From the NCBI GenBank assembly GCA_019671005.1, contig CM033715.1:9734001-9798000 (forward strand): 64,000 nucleotides of DNA, written 5' to 3'. This DNA is from Hibiscus mutabilis. Its lineage: Eukaryota; Streptophyta; Magnoliopsida; Malvales; Malvaceae. Each line of letters begins with the position of its first letter. The first letter of the stretch is position 1. A program made the position numbers and the translations under genes. A model generated the notes under the pieces. The model was given only the letters and a program-made list of their open reading frames with translations. It did no database searches and was not told where the DNA came from. Shown in pieces: positions 12,501 to 23,346 of this stretch.

Positions 12501-12870
12501 TGAGAGTCGATATTACATTAGACATAAAGCCTCTACGCTCACCTATAAGAACCACCTCATGATCATCAAGAGTCTTCAGGGTTGCCCTCTTCTTTTCAAA
12601 GTCAAGATTGACTCAGTGAACAAACAACCAGTCCATGTCGAGAATGAGATCGAACTCCCCAAAAGGTAACTCCATTAAATTATCCGAAAAGATTTCCTCT
12701 TGGATCTCAAGAGAACAATTTATGTACACTCTGGTGACTTCAACAAGATTTCCCACTGGACTATGTACAGTAACAGAATTAGTGACATCCTCAACAGGAA
12801 TTTCAAGACCCGCAAAAACAGAATTCGCAACATAAGAATGGGTTGAACCATTATCAAGTAAAGCAAACTA
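9541..12870 (-). pseudogene. Gypsy pol: protease, RT, RNase H, integrase (broken)
   Basis: Protease near 12800-12870 shows LLDNGSTHSYVANS. RT runs about 11840-12300, with VFKTAFQTCYGHYEFLVIPF. Its active site reads VVVFINDI, so the first Asp of the usual DD pair is Asn. RNase H at 11229-11519 keeps YSDAS, HDLELGTVIFALK and YTDHKSE. Integrase has a zinc-binding zone at 10673-10900 and a core at 10330-10657. The core motif reads SIISNRDLRF, Asn replacing the second catalytic Asp, while the Glu in GQSERVIQILENML is kept. The C-terminal module ends near 9563. Many in-frame stops exist. Confidence 0.88.
10076..10159 (-). repeat. 42-bp tandem duplication inside integrase C-region
   Basis: Two adjacent 42-bp units (10076-10117 and 10118-10159) differ at two positions. 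In frame they encode two 14-residue copies, LLGLDVVHEAEQTR and LLGLDVVQEAEQTV. The duplication keeps the reading frame. Confidence 0.85.
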
Positions 12871-14199
12871 TGAGATAGAATAGATAGCAAACTAACCTTG
12901 GTTGTCTCACCCATGATCCAACTGATCCTCTACTCTGTGCAGGCCTACCTCTATTAGCAGAACCCGAAGTAACAGATCTACCATAGCCTCTCCCCCTAGC
13001 AAGAGTCTGTATAAATGCTTGAGACTGACTCAAAACATAAACTAATGTAGGTGAAAGTGGATAATCTCTGAAAAGATGTTCAAAAGAACCACATCTGAAA
13101 CAAGCCCAGACTGTCTCATACACTCACCTATATGCTATTTTTTGCAAAAGAAATATCGTGGCACCCCACGAGTACTAGTCGAACCTCCAGCACTAGCGGT
13201 TGGAACAAAAGAAGTCATCAGTCTAGCTCTGGAATAACTCTGATGGTCAAACTCATCTTTAACCCTCTTCCTAGACTGACTTCCCTAACTATGTTGAACT
13301 AATACTGTTGGATACCTCCTACCCCGATCGGTACCCTGAGATTCAAGTTGCTTCATCTCTACCTTATTCCACTCAGCAGTCCTAGCTCGTTGAGTAATCT
13401 CCTTATACTCTTTATCCATATACAAAACGACATCCGTCATAAACGTTTGACGCAACCCTTTCAGAAACCAGTCACACTTTTCTTTCTCTGTGGTCTCTAA
13501 CCCTGGGACATACTGAATCGGCCTCATAAACTCAATCTGATAATCATTCACTATCATGTCATTCTGCTTTAGATTCATGAAGTCATCCCGACACTTTTCT
13601 AAATACTCTGGCCCAACATAACGGTCTCGAAATGCCTGTCAAAAATAGTCCCAAGAGATCTGATTGGCTGGAATAACATTTTCTTCGGCCTCTCACCAAT
13701 TCTGGGCTTCACCCTACAATAGTGATACAATAACCCTAAGCTTTCTACCAGTAGGATAATCTATCTCAACAAATAGACGCTGAAGTTTCTTCAGCCAGTA
13801 CTCTACATCAGCCAGATTCGTACCCGTCTTCCCGTCAAACATAGTCATCCTGGCAGCTAAAAACTCAGTAGATATGGGTCTCCTAACACTCTCAGACTGA
13901 CGAAGTTATCAAAGCAACTATCTATGCATTATATCAGTATCCATACCCACAGTCTCACTATCCCCAGAATCATGTGGACCACCATTCTGAGTCTGCTGAA
14001 CTGGTAGATCCCCACCACCAGTCTGATGAACCCCAGTCTGATCCACAAGCTGTTCATCCACATTAGCACCATGAATATCATCCTAATTTTATGGCTAATC
14101 TACAGGTGGCGAAGTATCACTCTCAGCTGCTGCGATACGACCTCGGCCATGGCCTCAGCCTCGACTAGCCACTAATCTAGAGCTCTTACGAGGTGGCAT
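12871..14199 (-). pseudogene. Gypsy gag with CCHC knuckle (broken)
   Basis: Starts ATGCCACCTCGTAAGAG on the minus strand at 14199. A retrotransposon gag segment is recognisable: MTMFDGKTGTNLADVEYWLK, then the 13285-13578 frame beginning MNLKQNDMIVNDYQIEFMRP. A CCHC-type knuckle near 13080 reads CFRCGSFEHLFRDYP, where the final Cys is Tyr. About ten in-frame stops lie between 13600 and 14199, and nearly all fit single C-to-T or G-to-A changes of CGA, CAG, CAA or TGG codons. Confidence 0.85.
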
Positions 14200-14382
14200 A
14201 GTAGTTTATCTACAAAAAGAATGAGTCCTAATGATTAGAATCGGTACTTGGAGTTTCTATTCAAAATATATTAAATTTTTGAAAATTACCATTTTGCCCG
14301 AAAACATTTAATATGCATGCAAAAATCATTTCTGGTTTAAAATTAATTTGAGCCATACAATCTGGGGGGTTGAACTTGAGAA

Positions 14383-14391
14383 CTGATACCA
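14383..14391 (-). other. Primer binding site of the gypsy element
   Basis: The minus strand reads TGGTATCAG five bases after the CA end of the 5' LTR at 14397. This matches the 3' end of initiator tRNA-Met, the usual primer of plant gypsy elements. Complementarity weakens after nine bases (TTCTC follows). Confidence 0.8.
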
Positions 14392-15191
14392 ATGAATGTA
14401 ACCCCATAAACCCAGCTTAGAATGAATGGCTGAATCTAGGAAGTCGCGTTTGAAAACTTGCCCTTCAAGAAATCTTATTAGGTTTAGAAACTAATACTCG
14501 TACAAGTTATTAAAAGGTGATGAAACACATTAATATACCATTGTACCAAATGCAGTCGTTTAATAATATCCGAAAAGTTTATAAAGTATTCAAAAAATAA
14601 TAATTTATATGTATGGTAAAATAATAAATCCCCAAATAATAGTGTCCGAGTTCAAATTTACATATAAGTCCAAAATAATAAAATAAAGTCCATAAATCTA
14701 AAATAATACCTACTGATAAATAAGATAAAGTCTGATAAAACAAGGTCCTCAAAGTATCGGATGCCTAAGTCTGAGAATCTAAAATAGGAACTAAGGGAGA
14801 GTTGGCTATGAAGCACAGTGTCTCTCTAAAGTGCAAAACACAATACATATATCAAAGTAATTCGATCAATATGCTCAAGCTCAAACAAACATTTTGATAT
14901 ACAAATATGTATAATATGATGCATATGTACAATGTCATGCACCCAACTACATCACCGTCCGAAGAGTAAGGTTCCCCAAAACCACTATCTACATCGTCAC
15001 CATGTCCGAAGTGGAACTCAGCCCGAAGGCTGAAACCACTGATCTTCCCTATACATTTTCCCAACCCATATGATATGACATGTTATTCCGATTTCCGAAT
15101 GCGAATGTATTCTTGTTAAATAAATGAAGATGCATGTGTAAATAGTCCGATAATAATTAATTAATCTGATTCCGATGTGTAATGCATGGCA

Positions 15192-15814
15192 TAGGGATGG
15201 CAAAATTACTCGTCCCCGACCCGACCGAGTTTTTTCTTATGATTTTCGGGGATCGGGGCGGATATTTAAAAATGTAAAGCCAGGTCTGGGCGGGTTCGGG
15301 TATGATATGAAAATTCCCCGCCCCGCCCCGCCCTGGTATTTTTTTATTTTTATTAAATTTATAAAAATACCACTATATATAAATACTTTTAGGAGTTTCA
15401 AGTTATTTTTTTAGTTTGTGTTTATCGTAAATTTTTGTTAGATATTGTTCTAATTTTAACATATCTAATTCTAAAAGTCAATGATCGAGATTATTTTTTT
15501 AAATATGCATTTTTTCTTCATATGAGTAATTTAATTGGTTTTATTTTATTTTTTATATAGTTTAAAGTATGTGAAATTTATATTTTGTAAATATAATGGT
15601 CGTTCGATCGAATCTAACATTTATCGTTGATGAAATTTAATATATTTTCTTACATTTTCGGGCCGGGTCAGGTCGGGGTCGGGTTTATAAATCGGGGTGG
15701 GGTGGTGCAGGTAAATTATTATTTTATTTCCAAGGCGGTGTCAGGTTTTGGGATTAATATATCGGGGCGAGTTTGGGACGGCCAAAAACCCGCCCCGCCC
15801 CATTGCCATCCCTA
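15192..15814. mobile_element. Non-autonomous hAT-type element in the LTR
   Basis: Terminal inverted repeats TAGGGATGGCAA / TTGCCATCCCTA, flanked by a perfect 8-bp duplication GCATGGCA at 15184-15191 and 15815-15822. The subterminal zones are rich in CGGGTCGGG / CCCGCCCCGCCC, the middle is AT-rich, and there is no coding capacity. The 8-bp duplication and the TAGGG ends fit hAT. It inserted after the LTR was in place. Confidence 0.9.
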
Positions 15815-15839
15815 GCATGGCACGTAATCACACAAATCA

Positions 15840-15990
15840 TGTCATGAACCGCAAGTCATTCAAAAATCATATCATAATCACCAGACATACAATGAAGTCA
15901 TAGTCTAAAGTCATACATGTCATAATATCAAGTCATACTTGTAATAATATCAAGTCATACACGTCATAACATCAAGGTATTCATGTCATG
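15840..15990. repeat. Degenerate short tandem motifs in the LTR
   Basis: Repeated variants of TCATA, AAGTCATAC and CATGTCATAATATCAAG at irregular spacing of about 20-30 bp. The spacing and unit sequence vary too much for a CRISPR. LTR-internal repeat of unknown role. Confidence 0.5.
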
Positions 15991-17462
15991 TCATAATCAA
16001 AAGCCACACAATAAAACGTACTCATACACAAAGCACCGAACATGTAGCACAAGAAGAGAACACACCTTAGGCAGCTAATAACTTAGCGTTGAGAGTGACG
16101 TCTCCCACGCTCAGCCCTAGCACTAGGTCAAACAGAATCGGCACCTACGAGAGTAAACACTACGTAAGTTTTCATAACTACTATGCCATAACACTAAGCC
16201 AACCCATACTCACGTGCAGAACTTACATGTTGTGCAACAAGAGGTCGCCTTGGTAGAGGAGGAGGTAGGATCTCGGTATCCGAATCAACGTCACCTGAAC
16301 ACAAGATTAATTCGAATTAGATTTTGAAGTACCCAATTTCTCAAAATACTAAGTACAAATAAATGTAAATAGTAAAATAGTCTTTTGGGTTTGAATTTGG
16401 GAAAACCGGTAGCAAATTTGGAATCAGGACGTTGAAAAACATAAAGTTGACTTTTATCAAAAAGTCAACACCAGAAAGTCAACAGTTAACGGCGGCGGTG
16501 CGGTCAATGGTCAACAACGGCGCTGACATCATGCACCACGTCAATACTGACGTCATCCAGTTCGAGTCCGATAATAGGTCTGACGATTCGGTACATTGGA
16601 CTGTCCAGTTCGGTCTACACGGTCCGGCTCGCTCACACAGATTGGACTCTCTCTCTCTCAGGCTCACCAATAATTTGGGTTAAACCCATTATACACTCCA
16701 GGTCCGATTACACACACATACACACTGGCCCAAACAAACTCCACCCAAACTTGCAACTAAACCCTAGGGTTTGATAACCCTTGACGGTGCCGGTCACCAG
16801 CAACACTTCCCGGTGACCAAAAATAGTCAACCTCTACCCAAAATACAGAACAACCACAATATTAGAATACTACCCATACGCAAAACAAACCGGAACAGAC
16901 CACGAATGGCGTACCCAACCCAAAACGAAAAGAAACATGGGCGGAGAGGACGACGGCTCACCGATTCGAAACAAGGCGAAAGGTTACCGAATGGTCTTAC
17001 ACCGTTTCTGAGCGAATGGCCGGTGACAAGGTTGAAACGTTGGTTGGGTTTTGATCGAACGGAGAATAGGAGACGAGTGGTGGTCTCGAATTTGTGAACA
17101 GGCGTCAATAACACCCTCGTCGAAACGTGACCGGAAACGTGGGGTGAGGGTGGTTGTTATTGAAATTCTCAATTAAGGGAGAAGGGGATGAGAGCGCGGC
17201 ATCAAATGAGGGAAATGGAAGCTGAAATCACTAGGGTTGAAGAAGAAGAGATTAAATACCCAACTAAAAAGGGTAAATTACCCGACAAGGGTCTCAAGCT
17301 TGACCCGATTAACAGAATGGCCACTGAAGTTTCGAAATTCTCAATTAGGTCACTAAAATTCAATTAGGATTTTAGTTTTAAATTCTTAAAAATTAGGGTT
17401 AAGAATTAGGGATTTCATTTAACTTAAGGTTTTAAATTTGGGGGAAATTTTGGGGTGTTACA

Positions 17463-17880
17463 TTAGTCATAGGTATATAAGGTGGTTATGTGTCTTCTGA
17501 GTGATATTGGTATGATATGTATGTGTTTCGAAATATTAATAATAATATAAATGGCACTTTTTTTCTCTTTTCGCTATCAAAAGACATACTATTCTATATG
17601 TTGGATGATATTAGGGGGTTTTAACAAGACTAATATTCATATAAAAAAAATTCAGACCTCTTAAGATGAATATCATCAAAGCTTCTTTTAAATAAAAATA
17701 GATTTTATATATCAATAATCTTTAGAGTAAGTGGTTAAAGCTTTTAGTTGACATCCTCCCCACTCTCCTTGGTTGTGCCCATAAGTTGTATCTTGTAATC
17801 ACATATAACTTACGGACAAATCAATTGAAGTCGTGTCTTGACGAATATCATTTAGAACCCTCCTTATGGAGTATTTTACT
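17463..17880. other. Spacer between gypsy LTR and bZIP
   Basis: AT-rich. It holds a piece like the 4990-5013 repeat (AATTCAGACCTCTTA at 17650) and no reading frame continuing the bZIP C-terminus. It may include the 3' UTR of the bZIP transcript. Confidence 0.4.
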
Positions 17881-18242
17881 TCATAAGGTTGCATTCAAGA
17901 AACTGATCATCTCGTCCAAAGACTGCAATCTACGGCTCAGCTCATAGGCTTGAGCTCTGAGCACTGAGTTTTCAGCCTCCACGTTCAAGTAACACTGCAC
18001 CGTGATGTTTACCCTTGTAATGATCCGACGGTTATCGCTCCTCAGCCGAGTTACCTGAGCCGTTATATCATCCAAACGCTTCTTCTTCCTCATCCTCGAC
18101 CTCCTTGCCGATTCTCTGTTCGATATCGTCCTCTTCATTTTCCTTTCATCCATCATAATTATCTGCAAACCCTCAGACAATACTGATGTTTCCGTCACGG
18201 TTGATGCCCCTGAAGACGTGCCGTGCCACTCGAGGAAGCCAT
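17881..18242 (-). pseudogene. S1-group bZIP main ORF, frameshifted and C-terminally short
   Basis: Plant S1 bZIPs (bZIP2/11/44/53 type) are transcription factors of sugar and energy signalling that dimerise with group C bZIPs. The basic region reads ISNRESARRSRMRKKKRLDD, with the N-x7-R signature. The zipper follows, through YLNVEAENSVLRAQ and ELSRRLQSLDEMISFLNA. The natural start ATG is at 18242 (MASSSGTA), but its frame stops at codon 16. The bZIP frame runs through 18219 without an ATG until MMDERKMKR. A one-base shift at about 18220-18222 would reconcile them. The usual C-terminal tail of about 30 residues is missing: a stop follows FLNATL. It could be a pseudogene, a sequencing error at the shift, or a gene using a downstream ATG. 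Single exon, as usual for S1. Confidence 0.8.
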
Positions 18243-18325
18243 GGAAGTTGCAGAAACTTGTTTTTTAGTAACAATAATAATGCAGATTTTATGTGTAAAG
18301 TACAGTGGAAAAGTGAAGGTCAAAA

Positions 18326-18451
18326 TCATGAAACGTAGTATAACCAGTATAGGAAAACAAGTGAGAAGGATTGAACAAGATAAGTCCTGCGGAAGAATGT
18401 GGAACTGAGCATAAAACCCGAAAGAAAGATTTCACTGAGAATTGGAAACAT
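18326..18451 (-). CDS. Conserved uORF: sucrose-control (SC) peptide of S1 bZIPs
   Basis: A 41-codon uORF in the leader, 83 nt upstream of the bZIP start. It begins MFPILSEIFLSGFMLSS and ends RRTYLVQSFSLVFLYWLYYV plus Ser and TGA. This matches the SC-peptide uORF of S1-group bZIPs (family CPuORF1). In that family, high sucrose makes the nascent peptide stall ribosomes and represses translation of the main bZIP ORF. The C-terminal half, where stalling is determined in the family, is well kept. Identification rests on my recognition of the family pattern; functional regulation here is inferred. Confidence 0.9.
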   Translation of the reverse strand: MFPILSEIFLSGFMLSSTFFRRTYLVQSFSLVFLYWLYYVS

Positions 18452-18760
18452 GAATCTCAAACATCAACAACAAAAGATTTAACATCAAGATATTTTTGTC
18501 AAAATTTTTTAGTTCGATATATTGTGTATATGCAGAAAATTTTAATCGAGAGACTCACCCATTAAAGCTAGTTGTGCAATCAAAAAAAGTTTTGGATTAT
18601 GGATTTTAAGACCAAAAAAGGAAACTCTGCAAGAGAAAAGGTTAGCTCAGAACTTGGGTTTAGATGAAAGAGGAGAATAATAGAAAGAAACAGCTAGAGT
18701 GATAAGGGCAATCTCGAATATGCAGATTGATAAGTAGAATTGCATGAATGAAAGGATACT

Positions 18761-18768
18761 TATTTATA
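18761..18768 (-). promoter_or_regulatory. Candidate TATA box of the bZIP gene
   Basis: The minus strand reads TATAAATA about 310 nt upstream of the uORF ATG and 520 nt upstream of the main ATG. This gives a leader of roughly 490 nt, in keeping with the long uORF-bearing leaders of S1 bZIPs. Position and motif only. Confidence 0.5.
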
Positions 18769-18799
18769 AGGGAAAAATCATAAAATAAGTATATTATTT

Positions 18800-21038
18800 T
18801 TCTGTTCGTTTATATATAATATTTTGAAAATAAAATTTTGATTCAAATATCTTAAATGAATTACTTTTGCTAAGAGTTTCATCTTGTTCAGCACTCAATT
18901 CAATCGAGTCCAATATAATTATTGAATACAAAAAGTTAAATATAGATATACTATATACATCAAACTGATACCGCAAATGCAAGCTCATTACAAATGGTAT
19001 AGAAAACTGATGGAACAACCACAAATGGTACAGAAAAATAATAATAAAGTTGAGTTAAAAATGTATCTTCTTTTTAAAGTATATTTTGTTTTTAATATTA
19101 GCCAAGAAAATGTGAGTTAATACGTTTCAGGTGTTTTTTTAACCCAACAACTGATCTCAGTAAGAAAACGGATAATGTTATCAGATTTAATTATTTTTTC
19201 TGCAAAATGTGTACATTATCAAAAGATTAAGAATATGTATGAACATATATTACCTTATAATCCCACCTTTATACTATTCAATACATAATTGTTTTAAATT
19301 TTATATCATTAATTAAAATTAATTTTAAATTTCTAACAAGTGTTTAGTACAGTGAATATGTATATATATATATATATATATATTAGGAAAAAAATATTGT
19401 TGTGAGGGGTGACACCGACTAAAAAATAATTTTCATGATAATAAAAATAAATATAAATGACACTTTAATTCTAAAAATATTATATTAAATTGTTTCATGA
19501 AAATATTACAAAATAAGAACTTATTACATTCTTGGGGATTGTTTTGGCATCCCTCTCCTAGTCGATGGATGCTCAATTCTTTTCAAACTATTTATATTTG
19601 TTAAATTCAATTGGATGTTAATAAGATTATTAGTTTTTTTGTTGTTATCTCGGTTTCTCATGATTTTGTGCTGACTAATCTGGATTAATCGGTTTGCATC
19701 GTATAGCTAATTTTGGTTGGTGAGTGTTTAAAATTCTCTGTATACATAAGGTCTTAAACTCGAGACTTACTTAAACAATATCAAATTGCTTACCATTTAA
19801 ATCGACCCTTGCCGGTTAATAAAACATTTTTTTTCTTTGTTATCTTGTTAAAATAACCTTAGTTTAAGTAGACTGTATTTATCACGAAGATATTCTCATA
19901 ATATTTTGATAGTTACAAATAATAGTCGTTTTGATAATATCAACTATTCGCAGATTTGAATATATTAAATATATTTAGTAAATTTTGAGGAAATATATTT
20001 AGTCGGTTGGTCAAGTTGCTCATTTTTTATTTTTTCATATTCTCTTAAGTCATGAATTCTAGACTTACTAGAAACACTATCTTTCTTTTTCCTAGAGTTT
20101 CCCGTTTCCCTCCCCTCTAAGTAGGATTAGGATTAGAAATATATATAGGAAAACTCTATAACGTGTGTTGAACACCACTAACGATGAACACCGCTGAACA
20201 CTATTACATTTTTTAATAAAAATTAAATATCTTAAGAACTAGAGTTATAATTAAAATTATTTCAAAAGAAACTTAAAAATAATTTAATAAACCTTTTATA
20301 TTTCTTGTGAAATTCTTTTGTAGACCATTCCTACCACATCACTCATAGTATCTAACCAAGAATATGATGCCAACTAAAAATATATTTACATGTCATTAAA
20401 TTTTTTCCAACTCACCATTAATCTATATTCTATGTCACATTCTCTTTATTCTTATTGCTTACAAAATAATCTTTCCACTGTAATCAATCACTCATTTTCT
20501 TTTCTTTTTTTAAACTTTCAAAACCTAAATATAAAATAATCGCCAGAATTATGAAATTCCATGAGGGAAAGCTATCACCATTACTTGTTCTCATGTTTTC
20601 ATACTTTTCAATTCTCAAAAGTTTTTTCCTTAAATTAAAAAGATGGAGATTTGAGGAAAATTTTCAGGCTTCTCAAATTAGCAGTGAGAATTTTTAATTT
20701 CCAATTTCCCCCCTTAAATTAATTACTTGAACTAACATCTTCCTTAACCTTCAATTTTCACTTTAACTTGTAAAACAGCTAGCCAAAAAAAATTCAATCG
20801 CGCAATATTATATGACAAGTTTTGATATTTTCAGAATCCACATACAAAGATCAAATATACATCTCGTCTTTGACTTTGTTTATCTTTCATGTTGGGAGAA
20901 GTCCCATTATTGTCCATCGTGGATTGATTTGTATTGGTCGTTAACATATTTACACCAATCTAAAAAATTAAGAAGAAACAAGATTCACCAATTTCATTCA
21001 TCAAAAACACAACTTTTAAAGAGAAACAAAGGGCGGAT
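18800..21038. other. AT-rich intergenic DNA with small repeats
   Basis: No gene recognised on either strand. Contains an (AT)n run at about 19362-19384, a SINE-like copy at 19640-19810, and low-complexity stretches. A 126-codon frame at 20812-21192 has a biased, repeat-like composition, and its second half lies in the copia LTR fragment. Confidence 0.5.
19640..19810 (-). repeat. SINE-like dispersed repeat, copy 1
   Basis: On the minus strand, blocks such as GTAAGCAATTTGATATTGTT, AAGTAAGTCTCGAGTTTAAG and TAATCCAGATTAGTCA occur in the same order as in the copies at 36240-36420 and 49690-49865. About 170 bp and diverged. Confidence 0.5.
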
Positions 21039-21420
21039 GATGCTCAAAGACCAATATGAGATAGTTGCAAAAGACATACTTATTTTATATTGTTTATTAA
21101 TAAGAGTCATTATTATTATTATTATTATTTCAGTCTTATTCTGTGTATCTATAAATAAACTGAATTATAATAAAGTCCTTAGAATAATATAGTTATTCTT
21201 TTATTGTTCTTAATCGATAATTATTGTGGGCTTGGACAACAATAATGTATTAAGCCTAATATGTAGTTAATTGATGACAAAGTGTTGTTATTGACATAGA
21301 GATATCAAAATCAATACATAAGTATGTGTTAGGGAACGACATATTGGACTGACTCGCTATGATCATGTTTCTTGGATTATTATGTGACAGTTACAACATT
21401 GCTCATGGTAATAACTACAT
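21039..21420 (+). repeat. Fragment of a copia LTR (same family as 57586)
   Basis: Matches 57594-57965 with moderate divergence, sharing for example AAAGACATACTTATTTTAT, AAAGTCCTTAGAATAATATAG, AATCAATACATAAGTATGTG and GACAGTTACAACATTGCTCA. It starts within about 8 bp of the LTR beginning and breaks off about 380 bp in. The remaining 1.1 kb of the LTR is absent. Confidence 0.9.
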
Positions 21421-23108
21421 AACAGAATATATATCATATGCAATCTTAGTGGCAAAAATATAAAACATGGTAAAATATTTAAATGCAATAAATATTGACA
21501 TAACAGAATACTAATCTAACATAAATGAAATACACCATTAAAATACACATGTACATACCAAGCTTAATATCAGATAAAAGCAAACTTAACATGCCACAAT
21601 AACAAGGTAGGAATAATTACGTATATAGACGAACAAATATTTCAAAAAGACATATATGCTAGTAATAAAACATATTTCAACATATATAGAACAATATATT
21701 ATATATAAAAGAAGACGCACTAACACGTAACCTAAAAGCCAAGAAAACATACAATACGTACAAAAATACAAAAAACATGCCGTTTACGAGTCAAATAGAA
21801 CATAACATGCTTTAATACGAATAACCGGATAAAAAAAGATACACAACTATCGTAAGCTTAATACACCTATACATTTAAACATAAAATACGAGGCATATAC
21901 GAGGGATGTAAAATAAAACAATAGAATACATCAACATATACGACTATAATACGAACATGAGTATTTACAAAGAAACAGGACTGAAATGAAAGAAAAATAA
22001 AAGTCAGTGGCAGAAATTAAAGAACAGTAATAGGCAATTTAAGGACTAAAATGCGAAGTAAACAGAACCTAAAAGGATCAAAACTGTAATTAGACCAAGG
22101 GGCAGACCCAAAATGAAAAGTTCAAAAACGCGGGATGGCTAAAGGCGTAATTTTACCATTTAAAAATTGATCCAGTGTAATTTAGGGACTAGATTGTAAG
22201 CTTTTGAAATATCAGGGGGACTGGGATTGTAATTATACCATGCGGCGAGGCAAAAATGAAAATATTGGAAACGCGGTGGGATTAAGTGTGTGATTTACCC
22301 ATTTCAAAAAATAATAACACCTATATAAAGCCTATTTTTAGACAAACCAAATTTTCACCATTTCATTTCATTTTTCGGTTTTGTAACTCAAACCGTTCTT
22401 CATTTTCTCTCAAATATCCCCTATGAAACCCAAAATCCGGCGGCCGGCCGCCGCTAACCGGCACCGGCGAGCCTCCAAAACACACCAAAATAACCCCCTT
22501 TCCATCCTCGACACGAATCCGAGGTTGGATTCAGAGGATACACCTCTATTCGCCCTAGATCTAGGAAATACGAACAAAAAAAAAACACTTTTAACCAAAA
22601 ATAAAACTACAAAGGGGCCTTCCCCTTCCTCCAGTTCACCATATCCGGCTTGGGGAAGCCGAAAGGCTTATCACTAAGGAGGGGAGACCCACAAACGGTG
22701 ACGGTAACGACCTCTAACTCTCTCTCTCTCTCTTTTTTACTACGTATCTTTTGTATGCATGCGATAAAAGTAACAAGAAATGTATCACTGGACTTGCGTT
22801 GCCTCTTTTTTGTATTTCTGAAAAAACTTGTTACAATACACTTTCTGTTTTTTTTTTGTTACAATCTTCTCTGTTACCACCCCCCTGTTTTTTTGTTACC
22901 ACCTCTCTGTTCTCTCTTCTTCTTTTTTTCAAGATCTCTGTTTCGTATATAAGCTTGTCTTTGTTTTGGTGCAAGTTGTATACTTGCTTTTTCAGATCTG
23001 GACTGACAAACTTGTTGCTTGTTGTATTTGGCATGTTCTGAGCACGGTGGTTGAATATCGGCATGGTGGCGGTATGGGTGTTCTGCCAGCGGCCAGACGC
23101 GTTCTCGG

Positions 23109-23134
23109 CCGTTAGATCAGATCTGATCTAACGG
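23109..23134. repeat. 26-bp perfect palindrome
   Basis: CCGTTAGATCAGA followed by its exact complement TCTGATCTAACGG, without spacer. A related palindrome lies at 23347-23377. Confidence 0.9.
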
Positions 23135-23346
23135 TCGAGATGGCTTGAAGGACGAACGGCTTGGATGAAGCCTCGATTTGGTGAGACGGCTTCAGATCTT
23201 GCCACGTGGAGCTCCGTAGTCGAGGAGTCAAAACGCGTGGGGCTCACGCGCGCGTGAGATATCAAAGCGTCCGCGCGTAGCACTTGAACGGTCCATACGT
23301 GTGGAACACGCGGCTGGCAGATATTTTGGCTTCTTGGTTGGATCGT

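Larger units (their letters stand above)
8727..17462 (-). mobile_element. Ty3/gypsy LTR retrotransposon, degenerate, minus strand
   Basis: Reading the minus strand: 5' LTR 14397-17462 (starts TGTAACACCCC), PBS 14383-14391, gag from 14199, protease, RT, RNase H, integrase, PPT 9527-9540, then 3' LTR 8727-9526. PR-RT-RH-IN order is that of Ty3/gypsy. In-frame stops are frequent and two catalytic acidic residues are changed, so it is inactive. The 3' LTR is truncated to about 800 bp, whereas the 5' LTR is about 2.4 kb after removing the MITE at 15192-15814. The truncated side abuts a copia gag fragment. No target duplication can be tested for that reason. Confidence 0.9.
14397..17462 (-). repeat. 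5' LTR of the gypsy element (about 3.07 kb with insertion)
   Basis: Begins TGTAACACCCC (minus, 17462) and ends GGGGTTACA at 14397, beside the PBS. It holds a 623-bp hAT-type MITE (15192-15814). A tract at about 15840-15990 is rich in imperfect copies of AATATCAAGTCATAC and CATGTCATA. Only 16660-17462 has a counterpart in the 3' LTR. The alternative, an 800-bp LTR plus 2.3 kb of unrelated sequence, is less likely because the PBS lies at 14383-14391. Confidence 0.7.

Noticed and set aside
15235..15330. GC-rich patch as a CpG island or promoter
   Set aside because: It is the subterminal array of a hAT-type MITE with TIRs and an 8-bp target duplication.
15840..15990. Regularly recurring CATAC/TCATA motifs as a possible CRISPR
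   Set aside because: Units are irregular and diverged, with no constant repeat-spacer structure, and they lie in a plant LTR.
20812..21192. 126-codon plus-strand frame
   Set aside because: The second half is copia LTR sequence and includes an ATT-repeat-derived Ile run. No similarity to a protein family.
22423..23115. Overlapping plus-strand frames of 84-100 codons
   Set aside because: Proline/arginine- or Phe/Leu-rich translations produced by GC-rich and pyrimidine-rich tracts; no start context or family match.
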